Source: Actinomadura nitritigenes
GTDB lineage: Bacteria; Actinomycetota; Actinomycetes; Streptosporangiales; Streptosporangiaceae
NCBI RefSeq assembly: GCF_017573545.1
Contig: NZ_JAGEOK010000007.1
Span: 62,001 to 126,000, forward strand
DNA length: 64,000 nucleotides
Reading direction: 5' to 3'
Within the stretch, counting starts at the first letter, position 1. Each line of letters starts with the position of its first letter. The position numbers and the translations under genes are program-made. This document shows positions 17,176-26,146 of the stretch, piece after piece. The notes under the pieces were generated by a model, which was given only the letters and a program-made list of their open reading frames with translations, had not been told where the DNA came from and did no database searches.

Positions 17176-18147
17176 ATGATGGATGACGTCATGCTGGACC
17201 CGGTCGACCGCGGGCTCGTGCACGCGTTGCGGATCGACGGGCGGGCCCCGTTCAGCCGGATCGGCGCGGTGCTCGGCGTCTCGGAGAACACCGTCGCGCG
17301 GCGGTACCGGCGGCTCCGCTCGTCCGGCGTCCTGCGGGTGGTCGGCGCGGTGAACGGCCCCCGGCTCGGGTACACCTCGTGGACGATCCGGCTCCGCTGC
17401 ACGCCGGACGCCGCCGGGGCCATCGCGGGGGCGCTCGCGGCGCGCGACGACACCTCGTTCGTCCACCTGCTGTCCGGCGGCACGGAGATCTCGTGCAACA
17501 CCCAGACCCGGTCGGCGGACGAGCGCGACGCCCTGCTGCTGGAGAAGCTGCCCCGCACCCGCCGCGTCATCGGCGTCTCGGCGCACCTGCTGCTGCGGAG
17601 CTACGCGCTGCCCGGCACCTGGCTCGGCCCGGCCGTGCTGTCGGAGGACCAGGCCGCCCGGCTCCGGCCGCCCGCGCCGGACGACGCGGCGCGGCCCGTC
17701 GAGGTGGGCGACGCCGACCGGGCCCTGCTCGCCGCCCTCGCCGTCGACGGCCGGGCGGGTCACGCCGAGCTGGCGCGGGCGACGGGCTGGTCGGAGTCCA
17801 CGGTCCGGCGCCGCGCCGAGGCCCTGCGCGGCGCCGGCGTCCTGCAGTACCAGGTCGACATCGAACCGGCCCGGCTCGGCTTCCACGCCGAGGCGCGGCT
17901 GTGGACGTCGGTGCGGCCGTCCGCGCTGCAGGACGTCGCGACCGCGATGGCCGCGCATCCGGAGGTGTCGTTCGTCGCGCTCACCACCGGCCCGACGAAC
18001 CTGGTCGCGGTCGTGAACTGCCGCGACACCGAGGACCTCGCGCGCTACCTCACCGAGCGGGTCGCCCCGCTCGACGGCATCGCCACGATGGAGACGGCGC
18101 CGGTGATCCGCACCGTGAAGCGCGCCGGCCCGCCGATGCGCCCCTGA
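17176..18147 (+). CDS. Lrp/AsnC-family regulator with two tandem units
   Basis: 323 residues made of two AsnC-type halves. The first HTH (ALRIDGRAPFSRIGAVLGVS, then ENTVARRYRRL) lies near residues 17-46 with its ligand-sensing domain after it. The second HTH (DRALLAALAVDGRAGHAELA, then TGWSESTVRRRAEAL) lies near 180-215, followed by a C-terminal AsnC_trans_reg fold (SFVALTTGPTNLVAVVNC). Two-unit versions are common in actinomycetes. Divergent placement next to the DHA2 exporter suggests control of it. Three in-frame ATGs lie close together; the first (17176) is used. The stop directly abuts the convergent AfsR-like gene (TGATCA). Confidence 0.88.
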   Translation: MMDDVMLDPVDRGLVHALRIDGRAPFSRIGAVLGVSENTVARRYRRLRSSGVLRVVGAVNGPRLGYTSWTIRLRCTPDAAGAIAGALAARDDTSFVHLLSGGTEISCNTQTRSADERDALLLEKLPRTRRVIGVSAHLLLRSYALPGTWLGPAVLSEDQAARLRPPAPDDAARPVEVGDADRALLAALAVDGRAGHAELARATGWSESTVRRRAEALRGAGVLQYQVDIEPARLGFHAEARLWTSVRPSALQDVATAMAAHPEVSFVALTTGPTNLVAVVNCRDTEDLARYLTERVAPLDGIATMETAPVIRTVKRAGPPMRP

Positions 18148-21100
18148 TCAGCCGGCGGCCGCGGTGCGGCCGCCGGACGGACGGTGCATGGTCGACGCGG
18201 GTGGGCGCTCCAGGCCGAACTCGTCGACGATGTCGCCGAAGGTCCGCGCCGCGCCGCGGTCGTGGGCGGCGGCGTACGCGGACGCGCCCAGGTCGTCGCG
18301 GACCGCGGCCTCGATGGCGAGGACGTCGGGCAGCGCCAGGTCGGGGCCACCGCGCAGCCCGTCGGCCGTGCCGAGCAGCTCTGCCGCCCGTTCCGGGTCG
18401 CCGAGGAGCCGCGCCCGTTCGGCGACGCCCGCCAGCACGTACGACAGGATCGGATGATCGCGGGCCTGGGCGGCGCCGCGCACCGCCTCGTCCAGCCGCG
18501 CCGACGCCTCGTCCATCGCGCCCATCGCCATGTCGAGCTGGGCCCGCGAGCACAGGACCATCGCGCGGAACTGCGGCGGGCCCGGGATGCCCCTGGTCAG
18601 CTCGTCCGCGCGGGACAGCCGGCGCAGCGCCTCCGCCTCGTCGCCGGAGCGGCGGGCGAACTCGCCGAGCTGGTAGTGGACCGCGGCGGCCTCCTCCGGC
18701 CGCCGGGCCGCCTCGACGCCCTCCGCCGCGGCGAGCAGCAGCGCCTCGCCGCGCTCCCGCTCGCCGATCAGGTCCAGCGCGTTGGCCAGCTTCATGTGGA
18801 CGTGGACGAGCGCCGCCGTCCCTCCGCCGAGCTCGGCGTTCAGCCGCAGCGACTCCTCATAGAGGGCGGCGGCGCGGCGGTGGTCGCCGCCGCGGCCGGC
18901 CATCTCCGCCTGCGCGGCGAGCGTGAACGACAGCCCCCACCGGTCCCCGGCCTCGCGGAACGCCGCCAGCGCCCGGTCGCAGTCCTCCCGCGCCCGGCCC
19001 AGGCGGCCGAAGTTGTGCGCGATCTGGCCGCGGATGAAGTACGCCAGCCCGCGCACCCACGGGTCCGGGTCGTCCAGCAGCCCTTCGACGCCGGCCGCCG
19101 TGGCGTCGTCCCAGCCGACCGTGTACATCTCGAAGGTGGTGAGCATCAGGCGCAGCACCGGATGCAGGTCTGCGGGATCGCGGCCGGCGCACAGGTCCCT
19201 GGCGCGGGTCAGCCAGCCGCGCACGCGGTCGCCGTCGAGCTGGTTGTCCAGCGACGCCATGGCCCCGAGCGCGAGGGCGCGCGCGGTGGTGCCGTCGGCG
19301 GGGACGTCCGGGAGCGGGAGGATGTCCTCCAGGTGGTCGGCGCCGTCGCGCAGCTCTCCCTGCAGGAACCAGTACCAGCCGAGGGCCGCGCAGAACCGGA
19401 CGGCGGTCGCCGGGTCCCCGGTGGAGATCGTCCAGCGCAGCGCCGCCGAGATGTTGTCGTGCTCGGCGGTGAGGCGGCGCAGCCATTCGAGCTGCTCGGC
19501 CCGGTACAGGTGCGGCTCGGCCTCCTCGGCCAGCCGGACGAGGCAGTCGGCGTGCGCGCGCCGGACGGCCCGCTCCTCGCCCGCCTCGGCCAGCCGCTCG
19601 ATCCCGTAGGCGCGGATCGTCTCCAGCATCCGGTAGCGCGGCTCGCCGTCCGCGCCCGCGACGGTGACCAGGGACTTGTCGACCAGCGCGGCCAGGGTGT
19701 CCAGGACGGCGGCGCGGTCGAGGCCCGGCCCGGCGCACACCCGCTCGGCGGCGTCCAGCGTGGCGCCGCCGGGGAAGGCGGCCAGCCGGCGGCACAGCGC
19801 GCGCTCGGGCTCGTCCAGCAGGTCCCAGCTCCACTCGACGACGGCCCGCAGCGTCCGGTGCCGGGGCAGGGCGGTGCGGCTGCCCGCGCCGAGCAGCCGG
19901 AACCGGTCGTCCAGGCGCGCCGCGACCTGAGCGGGCGTCAGCGCCCGCATGCGGGCGGCGGCGAGTTCGATCGCCAGCGGGACGCCGTCGAGGGCCCGGC
20001 AGATCCGCACGACCGCGGCGACGTTGGCGCCGGTGACCGCGAACCCGGGCGCGACGGCGGCGGCGCGGTCGGCGAACAGCCGGACGGCGGGCCGGGCGAG
20101 CGCGTCCTCCGGGGACGCGGACGGCGGCGGCGCCTCCAGCGGCCCGACGGGCCAGAGCGTCTCGCCGGTGATGCCGAGCGGTTCGCGGCTGGTCGCCATG
20201 ATCCGGACACCGGGGCAGCCGGCCAGGACCCGGTCGGCCAGCCGGGCGGCGGCGTCGAGGAGGTGCTCGCAGTTGTCGAGGACCAGCAGCATCCGCCGGG
20301 CCGACAGGGCGGTGACGACCCGGTCCAGGGGGTCGGGCGGCGCGGCGCGCCGGCCGGGCATCGGCTGCGGCGCCTCGCGCAGCCCGAGCGCGGCGAGGAC
20401 GGCGGCGGGCACCTCCCCCGGGTCGGTGACCGGCGCCAGCTCGACGAGCCAGGCGCCGTCCGCCGCCTGCGGCGCGGGCGGCACGGCGCCGTCACGGGCG
20501 CCCCATCTGCGGGCGGCCTCGACCGACAGCCGGGTCTTTCCCGCGCCGCCGGGGCCGGTGAGGGTGACGAGGCGGGCGCCCGCCAGCAGCGCGCCGACCC
20601 GTTCCAGGTCGGCGTCGCGCCCGATGAAGCTGGTCAGCGGCGCGCTCAGGTTGCCCTTCGGAGGACGCGGCGCGGGCGGCGGGGCGAGGCCGGCGTCCGG
20701 GCGGGCGGCCAGCGCCGGGTCGCGGCGCAGCACCGCCAGATGCACGGCCGCGAGCTCGGGCGACGGGTCGACGCCGAGCCCGTCGGCGAGGGCGCGCTTG
20801 GCGTCCTCGTACCGGGTGAGCGCCTCGGCCTGGTGGCCCGCGCCGTAGAGGGCGCGCATCAGCAGGGCCGTGACGGGTTCGCGGAGCGGGTCGTCGGCGG
20901 CGAGGGCGCGCAGTTCGGGGATCACCTCGGCGTGCCGGCCGAGCGCGAGGTCGGCGTCGATGCGCTCCTCCAGCACGGCGCGGCGCAGCGCGTCCAGCCG
21001 CGCGGCGGGCGGACCGGCGAACCGCAGCCCGGCCGCGTCGGCGAGGGCGGGCCCGCGCCACAGCGCGAGCGCCGCGCGCAGCCCCGCCGACCGGCCGGCG

Positions 21101-21435
21101 GGGTCGGAGGCGCGGCGGGCGGCCGCCGCCCGCGCCTCGAAGTCGTGGGCGTCGACGCACGCGCGCGGCACGGCGAGCCGGTAGGCGCCCGGACGCGACT
21201 CGACCGCCTCCCGGCCGATGGCGGCGCGCAGCCGCGAGACCAGGGACTGCAGCGCGTTCGGCGCGCCGCGCGGCACGCCGTCCTCCCAGAGCGCGTCGAT
21301 GATCCGCTCGACGGGCAGGAACGCGCCGGGGTCAAGGGCGAGCAGGGTCAGCAGGGCCCGCAGCCGCGCTCCCCCGACCTCGACGCGGGCGCCCTCGGCG
21401 CGCACCTCCAGGGGCCCCAGGATCCCGATCCGCAC
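18148..21435 (-). CDS. AfsR/SARP-like regulator with NB-ARC ATPase and TPR tail
   Basis: 1095 residues. The N-terminal OmpR-type winged helix (MRIGILGPLEVRAEGARVEV, then NALQSLVSRLRAAIG) occupies about 1-90 and the BTAD domain follows to about 245 (WRGPALADAAGL, GHQAEALTRYEDAKRAL). An STAND/NB-ARC ATPase spans about 265-540 with Walker A LTGPGGAGKTRLS, Walker B MLLVLDNCEHLL and the sensor-like VRIMATSREPLG. The C-terminal half is helical TPR repeats. This is the architecture of large SARP activators that switch on secondary metabolism. No biosynthetic operon is adjacent, so its target is unknown. The PKS locus 17 kb away is only a candidate. Confidence 0.9.
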   Translation of the reverse strand: MRIGILGPLEVRAEGARVEVGGARLRALLTLLALDPGAFLPVERIIDALWEDGVPRGAPNALQSLVSRLRAAIGREAVESRPGAYRLAVPRACVDAHDFEARAAAARRASDPAGRSAGLRAALALWRGPALADAAGLRFAGPPAARLDALRRAVLEERIDADLALGRHAEVIPELRALAADDPLREPVTALLMRALYGAGHQAEALTRYEDAKRALADGLGVDPSPELAAVHLAVLRRDPALAARPDAGLAPPPAPRPPKGNLSAPLTSFIGRDADLERVGALLAGARLVTLTGPGGAGKTRLSVEAARRWGARDGAVPPAPQAADGAWLVELAPVTDPGEVPAAVLAALGLREAPQPMPGRRAAPPDPLDRVVTALSARRMLLVLDNCEHLLDAAARLADRVLAGCPGVRIMATSREPLGITGETLWPVGPLEAPPPSASPEDALARPAVRLFADRAAAVAPGFAVTGANVAAVVRICRALDGVPLAIELAAARMRALTPAQVAARLDDRFRLLGAGSRTALPRHRTLRAVVEWSWDLLDEPERALCRRLAAFPGGATLDAAERVCAGPGLDRAAVLDTLAALVDKSLVTVAGADGEPRYRMLETIRAYGIERLAEAGEERAVRRAHADCLVRLAEEAEPHLYRAEQLEWLRRLTAEHDNISAALRWTISTGDPATAVRFCAALGWYWFLQGELRDGADHLEDILPLPDVPADGTTARALALGAMASLDNQLDGDRVRGWLTRARDLCAGRDPADLHPVLRLMLTTFEMYTVGWDDATAAGVEGLLDDPDPWVRGLAYFIRGQIAHNFGRLGRAREDCDRALAAFREAGDRWGLSFTLAAQAEMAGRGGDHRRAAALYEESLRLNAELGGGTAALVHVHMKLANALDLIGERERGEALLLAAAEGVEAARRPEEAAAVHYQLGEFARRSGDEAEALRRLSRADELTRGIPGPPQFRAMVLCSRAQLDMAMGAMDEASARLDEAVRGAAQARDHPILSYVLAGVAERARLLGDPERAAELLGTADGLRGGPDLALPDVLAIEAAVRDDLGASAYAAAHDRGAARTFGDIVDEFGLERPPASTMHRPSGGRTAAAG
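18152..18176. terminator. Hairpin at the convergent Lrp/AfsR-like junction
   Basis: Perfect 11-bp stem CCGGCGGCCGC/GCGGCCGCCGG with a 3-base loop. It lies inside the last codons of the AfsR-like gene and immediately after the Lrp-family stop. It is the only candidate terminator for the rightward transcript. Confidence 0.5.
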
Positions 21436-21465
21436 ACCGGCGATTCTCCCCCACCGGCGGACACG

Positions 21466-21504
21466 CCGGCGCCCCGGCGGTCACGGGGACCGCCGGGGCG
21501 CCGG
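21466..21504. terminator. Perfect 17-bp hairpin after ndh
   Basis: Arms 21466-21482 and 21488-21504 (CCGGCGCCCCGGCGGTC and its complement) close a 5-base loop, 15 bases downstream of the ndh stop. It would end the ndh transcript before the AfsR-like start at 21435. It has no U-tract. Confidence 0.7.
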
Positions 21505-21518
21505 GAACGTGGCGCGGA

Positions 21519-22892
21519 TCAGGCCGCGGGCTCGCTCGACTTGGCCTTCGGCTTGATGTCGTCCAGAGCCGCGAGCTCGAAGTCGGCGCGCGGCTGCTCG
21601 ACGCTGGCGAGCGAGACGGTCTCGCGCTTGAGGAACAGCGCGAGCGTCCAGTCGGCGATGACCCGGATCTTGCGGTTGAAGGTCGGGACCATCGCGCCGT
21701 GGTAGCTGCGGTGGAAGAACCACGCGGGCCAGCCCTTGAGCTTGAAGCCCATCGGGTTCGCCACGCCCTTGTGCAGGCCGAGCCCGGCGACGGCGCCGAG
21801 GTTGCCGTGCACGTACGGCTTGAGCGACTTGCCGCGCAGCGACCGGACGATGTTGTCGGCCAGCACCTTCGACTGCCGGACGGCGTGCTGGGCGTTCGGC
21901 GGGCAGAACATCCCGTCCTGGGTGAGGTCGGGAATCGCGGCGTTGTCACCGGCGGTGAACGCGCGCACCAGGCCCTCGATGGTGAGGTACTCGGTGCCCT
22001 TGACCCGGCCCCGCTCGTCCAGGGGCAGGTCGCCGTGCTTGACCACCGGGGACGGCTTGACGCCCGCGTTCCACACCAGCGTCCCGGCCTGGAAGCTGCT
22101 GCCGTCCGACAGCTCGATCTGGCCGTCCACGGCGGACTGCAGGAAGGTCTTCATCTTCACGTCGATGCCGCGGCCGCGCAGCTGCTCGGCGGTCCACTTG
22201 CCCATGTCGGGGCCGACCTCGGGCAGGATGCGGTCGGCGGCCTCGACCAGCATGAACCGCAGGTCCTGCGGGGTGACCTTGCGCATGTACTTGGTGGCGT
22301 CGCGGGTCATGTCCTCCAGCTCGGCGATCGCCTCGACGCCGGCGAACCCGCCGCCGACGAACACGAAGGTCAGCGCCTTGCGGCGGAGGTCGACGTCGTC
22401 GGTGGACTCGGCGATCTCCAGCTGCTCGAGCACGTGGTTGCGCAGGTGGATCGCCTCGCCGACGGTCTTGAGGCTGATGCCGTTCTCGGCCAGGCCCGGG
22501 ATGGGCAGCAGCCGCGGCACCGCGCCGGCCGCCATGACCAGGTAGTCGTAGGAGATCCGCTCCGGCGGCCCGGCCAGCGGCTGGACGATCGCCCATCCCT
22601 CGTCGTGGTTGAGCTCGGTGACCCGCGCCTTGCGGACGGTGCAGCGGGGCAGCACCCGGCGGAGCGGGACGACGACGTGCCGCGGCGAGATGTTCCCGGC
22701 GGCGGCCTCGGGGAGGAACGGCTGGTACGTCATGTACGAGTTGGGGTCAACCACGGTGACCTTGACCTCGCCCCGCTTGAGCTCCTTGCGGAGCTTCTTC
22801 TGCAGGCGCAGGGCGGTGTACATGCCCACATAGCCGCCACCCACGATGAGGATGTGGGGAGCGCCAGGGGTCTCCTCGGCGGTCCTGGCCAT
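21519..22892 (-). CDS. ndh: Type II NADH dehydrogenase (NDH-2)
   Basis: 457 residues; a non-proton-pumping NADH:menaquinone oxidoreductase at the inner face of the membrane. The first dinucleotide site is ILIVGGGYVGMYTALRLQ (FAD, residues 14-31). The second is FVFVGGGFAGVEAIAELEDM (NADH) near residue 178. The quinone-site motif region reads CPPNAQHAVRQSKVLADN. The C-terminal amphipathic, membrane-binding part includes GLHKGVANPMGFKLKGWPAW. The start ATG has an ATAGGAGGCC ribosome site. A perfect Rex operator lies 26 bases upstream, so expression should rise when the NADH/NAD ratio is high. Confidence 0.95.
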   Translation of the reverse strand: MARTAEETPGAPHILIVGGGYVGMYTALRLQKKLRKELKRGEVKVTVVDPNSYMTYQPFLPEAAAGNISPRHVVVPLRRVLPRCTVRKARVTELNHDEGWAIVQPLAGPPERISYDYLVMAAGAVPRLLPIPGLAENGISLKTVGEAIHLRNHVLEQLEIAESTDDVDLRRKALTFVFVGGGFAGVEAIAELEDMTRDATKYMRKVTPQDLRFMLVEAADRILPEVGPDMGKWTAEQLRGRGIDVKMKTFLQSAVDGQIELSDGSSFQAGTLVWNAGVKPSPVVKHGDLPLDERGRVKGTEYLTIEGLVRAFTAGDNAAIPDLTQDGMFCPPNAQHAVRQSKVLADNIVRSLRGKSLKPYVHGNLGAVAGLGLHKGVANPMGFKLKGWPAWFFHRSYHGAMVPTFNRKIRVIADWTLALFLKRETVSLASVEQPRADFELAALDDIKPKAKSSEPAA

Positions 22893-22917
22893 TGCGGCCT
22901 CCTATGTCACGGTCGGC

Positions 22918-22935
22918 TTGTGAAGACATTCACAA
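22918..22935. promoter_or_regulatory. Rex operator upstream of ndh
   Basis: TTGTGAAGACATTCACAA, a perfect 7-4-7 dyad matching the actinobacterial Rex consensus TTGTGAA-N4-TTCACAA. Rex releases DNA when NADH is high, de-repressing respiratory genes. On the minus strand the site overlaps a possible -10 (TAGTTT), with TTGGTG about 19 bases further upstream as a possible -35. This is the right geometry for repression. Confidence 0.85.
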
Positions 22936-23272
22936 ACTAGCTGATGGAACGTGCCCGACACCAACCGAGAACCAGGAAAGAACACGAAAACTTCCTCAAC
23001 CGGCAAAGTACAGCGTTACCAAGCGTGTGAAACTCGCCACTCCTTCCCAAATTTTCGCCCGGAACGGGGCAAAGCAGGCATGACGCAACTCACACCGGTG
23101 CTGACGAGGGCCGCCGCGGCCGCGGGCGGCGGAAAGGCCCGTTCCACACCCGTGGAAGCCCTAAGGTTGGGCCGGACGGGAAAGGGGGCGCCACCGGCGC
23201 GGAGCGCGCGAGGCCGGGAGGACGGCGATCCGGCGGCGCGCAGCGTACGATCTCGCCCGGGAGCGTAACGAC
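22936..23272. other. Divergent promoter region, no gene seen
   Basis: 337 bases between the Rex site and the YbhB-like lipoprotein gene. It is less GC-rich near ndh (AACACGAAAACTTCCTC). Short open frames here lack ribosome sites and biased codons. Confidence 0.5.
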
Positions 23273-23857
23273 ATGAAGAGCAGAGAACGGCGTCCGATCC
23301 TGGCCGCGGCGGGCGCCCTCGCGCTCACCACGGCGCTGGGCGGCTGCGGGCTGATCGGCCAGCCCCAGAACAAGAGCGCCGAGCTGTCGGAGTGGTTCAC
23401 CGTGACCAGCCCGGTCTTCCGCGATGGGCGCGACTTGCCCACGCGGTACGGCTGCGCGAAGTACCCTGGCGGCGAGGGAAAGACCCCGCCGCTGCACTGG
23501 TCGGCGCCGGCCGGCACCAGGTCGTTCGCGATCGTGATGGACGACCCGGACGGCTCGGAGGGCGCCTACGTGCACTGGGTGATCGCGGGGATCGACGGCA
23601 CGACCAACGAGCTCGTCGAGGGCGCCGAGATCCAGGGCGCCGTCGAGGGGCTCACCACAGGCAAGAAGGCGGGATACGCGCCCCCGTGCCCGCCCAAGGG
23701 AGAGCGGCATCGGTACCGGTTCACCATCTACGCTCTGGACAGTCCGGCACCGTTCCGCCAAGGCGCCAAGCTCCGGGACTCGCTCGGCGCCATCGCCGAG
23801 CACACGGTGGGCCGCGGCCGGATCACCGGGAACTTCGGCGGCAAGCAGGCGCGTTGA
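23273..23857 (+). CDS. YbhB/YbcL-family (PEBP fold) lipoprotein
   Basis: 194 residues. The N-terminus (RPILAAAGALALTTALGGC) is a lipoprotein signal with lipobox LGGC, so the protein should be lipid-anchored outside the membrane. The mature part is a phosphatidylethanolamine-binding-protein fold: FTVTSPVFRDGRDLP, then HWSAPAGTRSFAIVMDDPDG (the DPD ligand-site motif) and YVHWVIAGID. The late PPCPPKGERHRYRFTIYAL is the PEBP signature with GxHRY changed to GERHRYRF. Biochemical roles of bacterial members are poorly defined; ligand or protease inhibition is suggested. Transcribed alone. Confidence 0.88.
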   Translation: MKSRERRPILAAAGALALTTALGGCGLIGQPQNKSAELSEWFTVTSPVFRDGRDLPTRYGCAKYPGGEGKTPPLHWSAPAGTRSFAIVMDDPDGSEGAYVHWVIAGIDGTTNELVEGAEIQGAVEGLTTGKKAGYAPPCPPKGERHRYRFTIYALDSPAPFRQGAKLRDSLGAIAEHTVGRGRITGNFGGKQAR

Positions 23858-24112
23858 CCGTGGAGCCTCCGGGCCCCGAGGTCGGCGCGGACCCCTTCGG
23901 GGGGCTGGAGCCAACAGGGGTGTGCGGGTGGCCCGGACGGGCCGGCCGATACGCGTCGGGTGAGGGTAAATGTGCGCGAAGGGTGTGACAACGGTCATAG
24001 CGGTCGGACAGAATCGGACTAGCTCCGAGGACAACCGACCGCCGGCGACGAACGGGCCCGACCCGCGGACCGCGCCGACGACTCTCGCCGGGCCAAGGCA
24101 TTGGGTGGTGGC

Positions 24113-26008
24113 ATGACTTCTTACATCGTGGTCTTCGGCCTCATTGTGGTCGTGGTCCTGGTGGTCGTCCTCGTGGCGCTCGGGCTGCGGGCCAGCAGGG
24201 CGGGCCGCGACGACGACGACTGGATGGACGACGAGCCGCAGCAGCAGCCCCGCGGCCGCCGTGCCGCCCCGCCGCCGCCCGACGACATGGGCGCGCAGGA
24301 CGACGGCTACGGCCCCGGGTACGACCAGGGCTACGGCAACGCCGCCCCCGACCCCGGCTTCGACCGCCGCGTCGCCGGCGGACCGCTCGCCGCCCCGCCG
24401 CCTCCCGCCGCCGCTCCCCCGTCGCCGCCGCCGCCCGCTCCCGGCGGCCAGTCGTCCGACGAGATGGAGGACGACGACTACTGGGCCACCATCACCTTCG
24501 ACAAGCCCAAGTTCCCCTGGCAGCACGGCCAGGAGGCGGGCGGGCCGGACCCGTCGGCCGACCCGCTGAACGCCCAGCACGCTCCCCAGCAGGCGCAGGC
24601 GACCCAGCACGTCGCGCCGCCCGAGCCGCAGCCCCCCGTCGAGCAGCCCGGCCTCACCCAGCCGGTCTCCCTGGGCGCGGACGGGACGATCCTCAACGGG
24701 CTCGGCGGCCCGTCCGGCACCGGACCGCAGCAGGCCCCCGGCGGCTTCCAGGGCGGGCCGTTCGCCGGCGACCCCGGCTCCACCTCGCACGACCCGATCC
24801 CGGCCGACCTCGGCGCGCTCGGCGGCCCGTCCGGCACCGGCCCGCAGGCGCCCTACGGCATGCCCGACCAGCAGGTGTACGGCGGGCAGGAGCCGCAGCC
24901 GGCCTACGGGGCGGCCGACCAGTACGACCCGTCCTACGGCGGGGGCGACCAGTTCGGCGGGCACGCCGACCAGCCGCACTACGGCACGCAGGACCAGCCC
25001 GGCTACGGTGACCAGCCCTACGGCGACCAGCCGCAGTACGGCGTCCCCGAGCAGCCGCAGTACGGGTCCTCGCACGAGCCGTCCTACGGCGACTTCGGCG
25101 GCGACCCGCTCGGCTCGCGTCCGGCGGGCGGGCGCCCGGACGCCTTCGACCTGCCGCTGGGCTCGTCCGCGCCGCAGCCGCCCGCGCCGCACCAGGCGCC
25201 GCCGGCCGCCGACCCGCTGGGCCTGCCGCTCGGCCGCCCCGAGGAGCCCGCGCGCGGGTTCGGCGAGACGACCGGCGGGCTGCCCGGCCCGGCCGAGGCG
25301 ATCCCGCCCGCTCCCCCGGCCCCGGCCGCTCCGGCGGCGCACGGCGGTCTCGGCGGGGCCCCGTCCGGCGGCTCGGGCTCGGACACCGACAACCACAAGC
25401 TGCCGACCGTGGACGAACTCCTCCAGCGCATCCAGACCGACCGGCAGCGCTCCACGGGCGGCCCGTCCGGGGACTCCGGCGGCTCGTACGGCTCGCTGAA
25501 CGACCCGCTGAGCGACCCGCTCGGCACCGGCTCGTTCGGCACCGGCTCGGGGACGGGCTCGGGCGGCTCAGGCACGGGGCCGTGGCCCCCGCCGGCGTCC
25601 GGCGGAGCGTCCGGCTCCGGCGGCGGGTACGACGGCGGGTTCGGCCCGTCGAGCACCGGCCCCGGGGCGGGATACGGCCAGGGCTCGCACACCGACGGGT
25701 ACCCGACCGCCCCCGCCTACGGCGAGTCGCCCCGCTACGACGACCCGCTGGGCGGCGGGTCCCGGGAGCCGTACGGCTCCGGCGGGCAGGGCGGCGGCAC
25801 GGGCGCCTACGGCGACTTCAGCGGCAGCAGCTACAACAGCGGCGACCCGCTGGCCGCGCCGCACGACCCGGGCGCCACCCAGGCGTACGGCTCGGGCTAC
25901 CCCGGCGCGTCGCAGCAGGGCGGCTACCAGCAGGGCGGGCAGCCGAACGACGCCGACCCGTACGGGTCGCGGCAGCAGCCCGACGACTGGGAGAACTACC
26001 GCCGCTGA
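24113..26008 (+). CDS. Single-helix anchored, Gly/Pro/Tyr-rich repetitive protein
   Basis: About 631 residues from MTSYIVVFGLIVVVVLVVVL, one strong N-terminal membrane helix. An acidic patch follows (DDDDWMDDEPQQQP). The rest is low-complexity and probably disordered, rich in Gly, Pro, Gln, Asp and Tyr. It repeats GGPSGTGPQ twice (near residues 200 and 241) and has many YG-centred units such as QPHYGTQDQPGYGDQPYGDQ around residues 255-320. One better-ordered helix, HKLPTVDELLQRIQTDRQR, lies near residue 429. I do not recognise a family beyond the resemblance to actinomycete membrane-tethered scaffolds. A perfect terminator follows, so the gene is monocistronic. Confidence 0.75.
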   Translation: MTSYIVVFGLIVVVVLVVVLVALGLRASRAGRDDDDWMDDEPQQQPRGRRAAPPPPDDMGAQDDGYGPGYDQGYGNAAPDPGFDRRVAGGPLAAPPPPAAAPPSPPPPAPGGQSSDEMEDDDYWATITFDKPKFPWQHGQEAGGPDPSADPLNAQHAPQQAQATQHVAPPEPQPPVEQPGLTQPVSLGADGTILNGLGGPSGTGPQQAPGGFQGGPFAGDPGSTSHDPIPADLGALGGPSGTGPQAPYGMPDQQVYGGQEPQPAYGAADQYDPSYGGGDQFGGHADQPHYGTQDQPGYGDQPYGDQPQYGVPEQPQYGSSHEPSYGDFGGDPLGSRPAGGRPDAFDLPLGSSAPQPPAPHQAPPAADPLGLPLGRPEEPARGFGETTGGLPGPAEAIPPAPPAPAAPAAHGGLGGAPSGGSGSDTDNHKLPTVDELLQRIQTDRQRSTGGPSGDSGGSYGSLNDPLSDPLGTGSFGTGSGTGSGGSGTGPWPPPASGGASGSGGGYDGGFGPSSTGPGAGYGQGSHTDGYPTAPAYGESPRYDDPLGGGSREPYGSGGQGGGTGAYGDFSGSSYNSGDPLAAPHDPGATQAYGSGYPGASQQGGYQQGGQPNDADPYGSRQQPDDWENYRR

Positions 26009-26029
26009 CGCGCCGCCGCGCGAGCATCG

Positions 26030-26069
26030 GAGCGAGGACCGCCGGATCTCCGGCGGTCCTCGCTCTTTT
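26030..26069 (+). terminator. Intrinsic terminator with U-tract
   Basis: Perfect 16-bp stem GAGCGAGGACCGCCGG / complement, loop ATCT, then TTTT. It lies 21 bases after the stop of the Gly/Tyr-rich gene. It is the clearest classical terminator in the window. Confidence 0.9.
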
Positions 26070-26108
26070 CCAAGGAGGCGATCTTCTCCGGGGACGCGAA
26101 TCCTGATT

Positions 26109-26146
26109 GGATACGTTGAGTGACTTCAAAGCCACTCAACGCATCC
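26109..26146 (+). promoter_or_regulatory. Hairpin spanning the start codon of the SulP-CA gene
   Basis: GGATACGTTGAGTG (26109-26122) and CACTCAACGCATCC (26133-26146) pair at 13 of 14 positions around a 10-base loop. The GTG start codon (26120-26122) lies inside the left arm. In RNA this would hide the initiation site; in DNA it could be an operator. No strong ribosome site precedes the GTG. Confidence 0.55.

Noticed and set aside
18184..21705. A 1173-codon plus-strand frame across the AfsR-like gene
   Set aside because: It is a shadow of the regulator; the minus strand encodes Walker motifs and BTAD.
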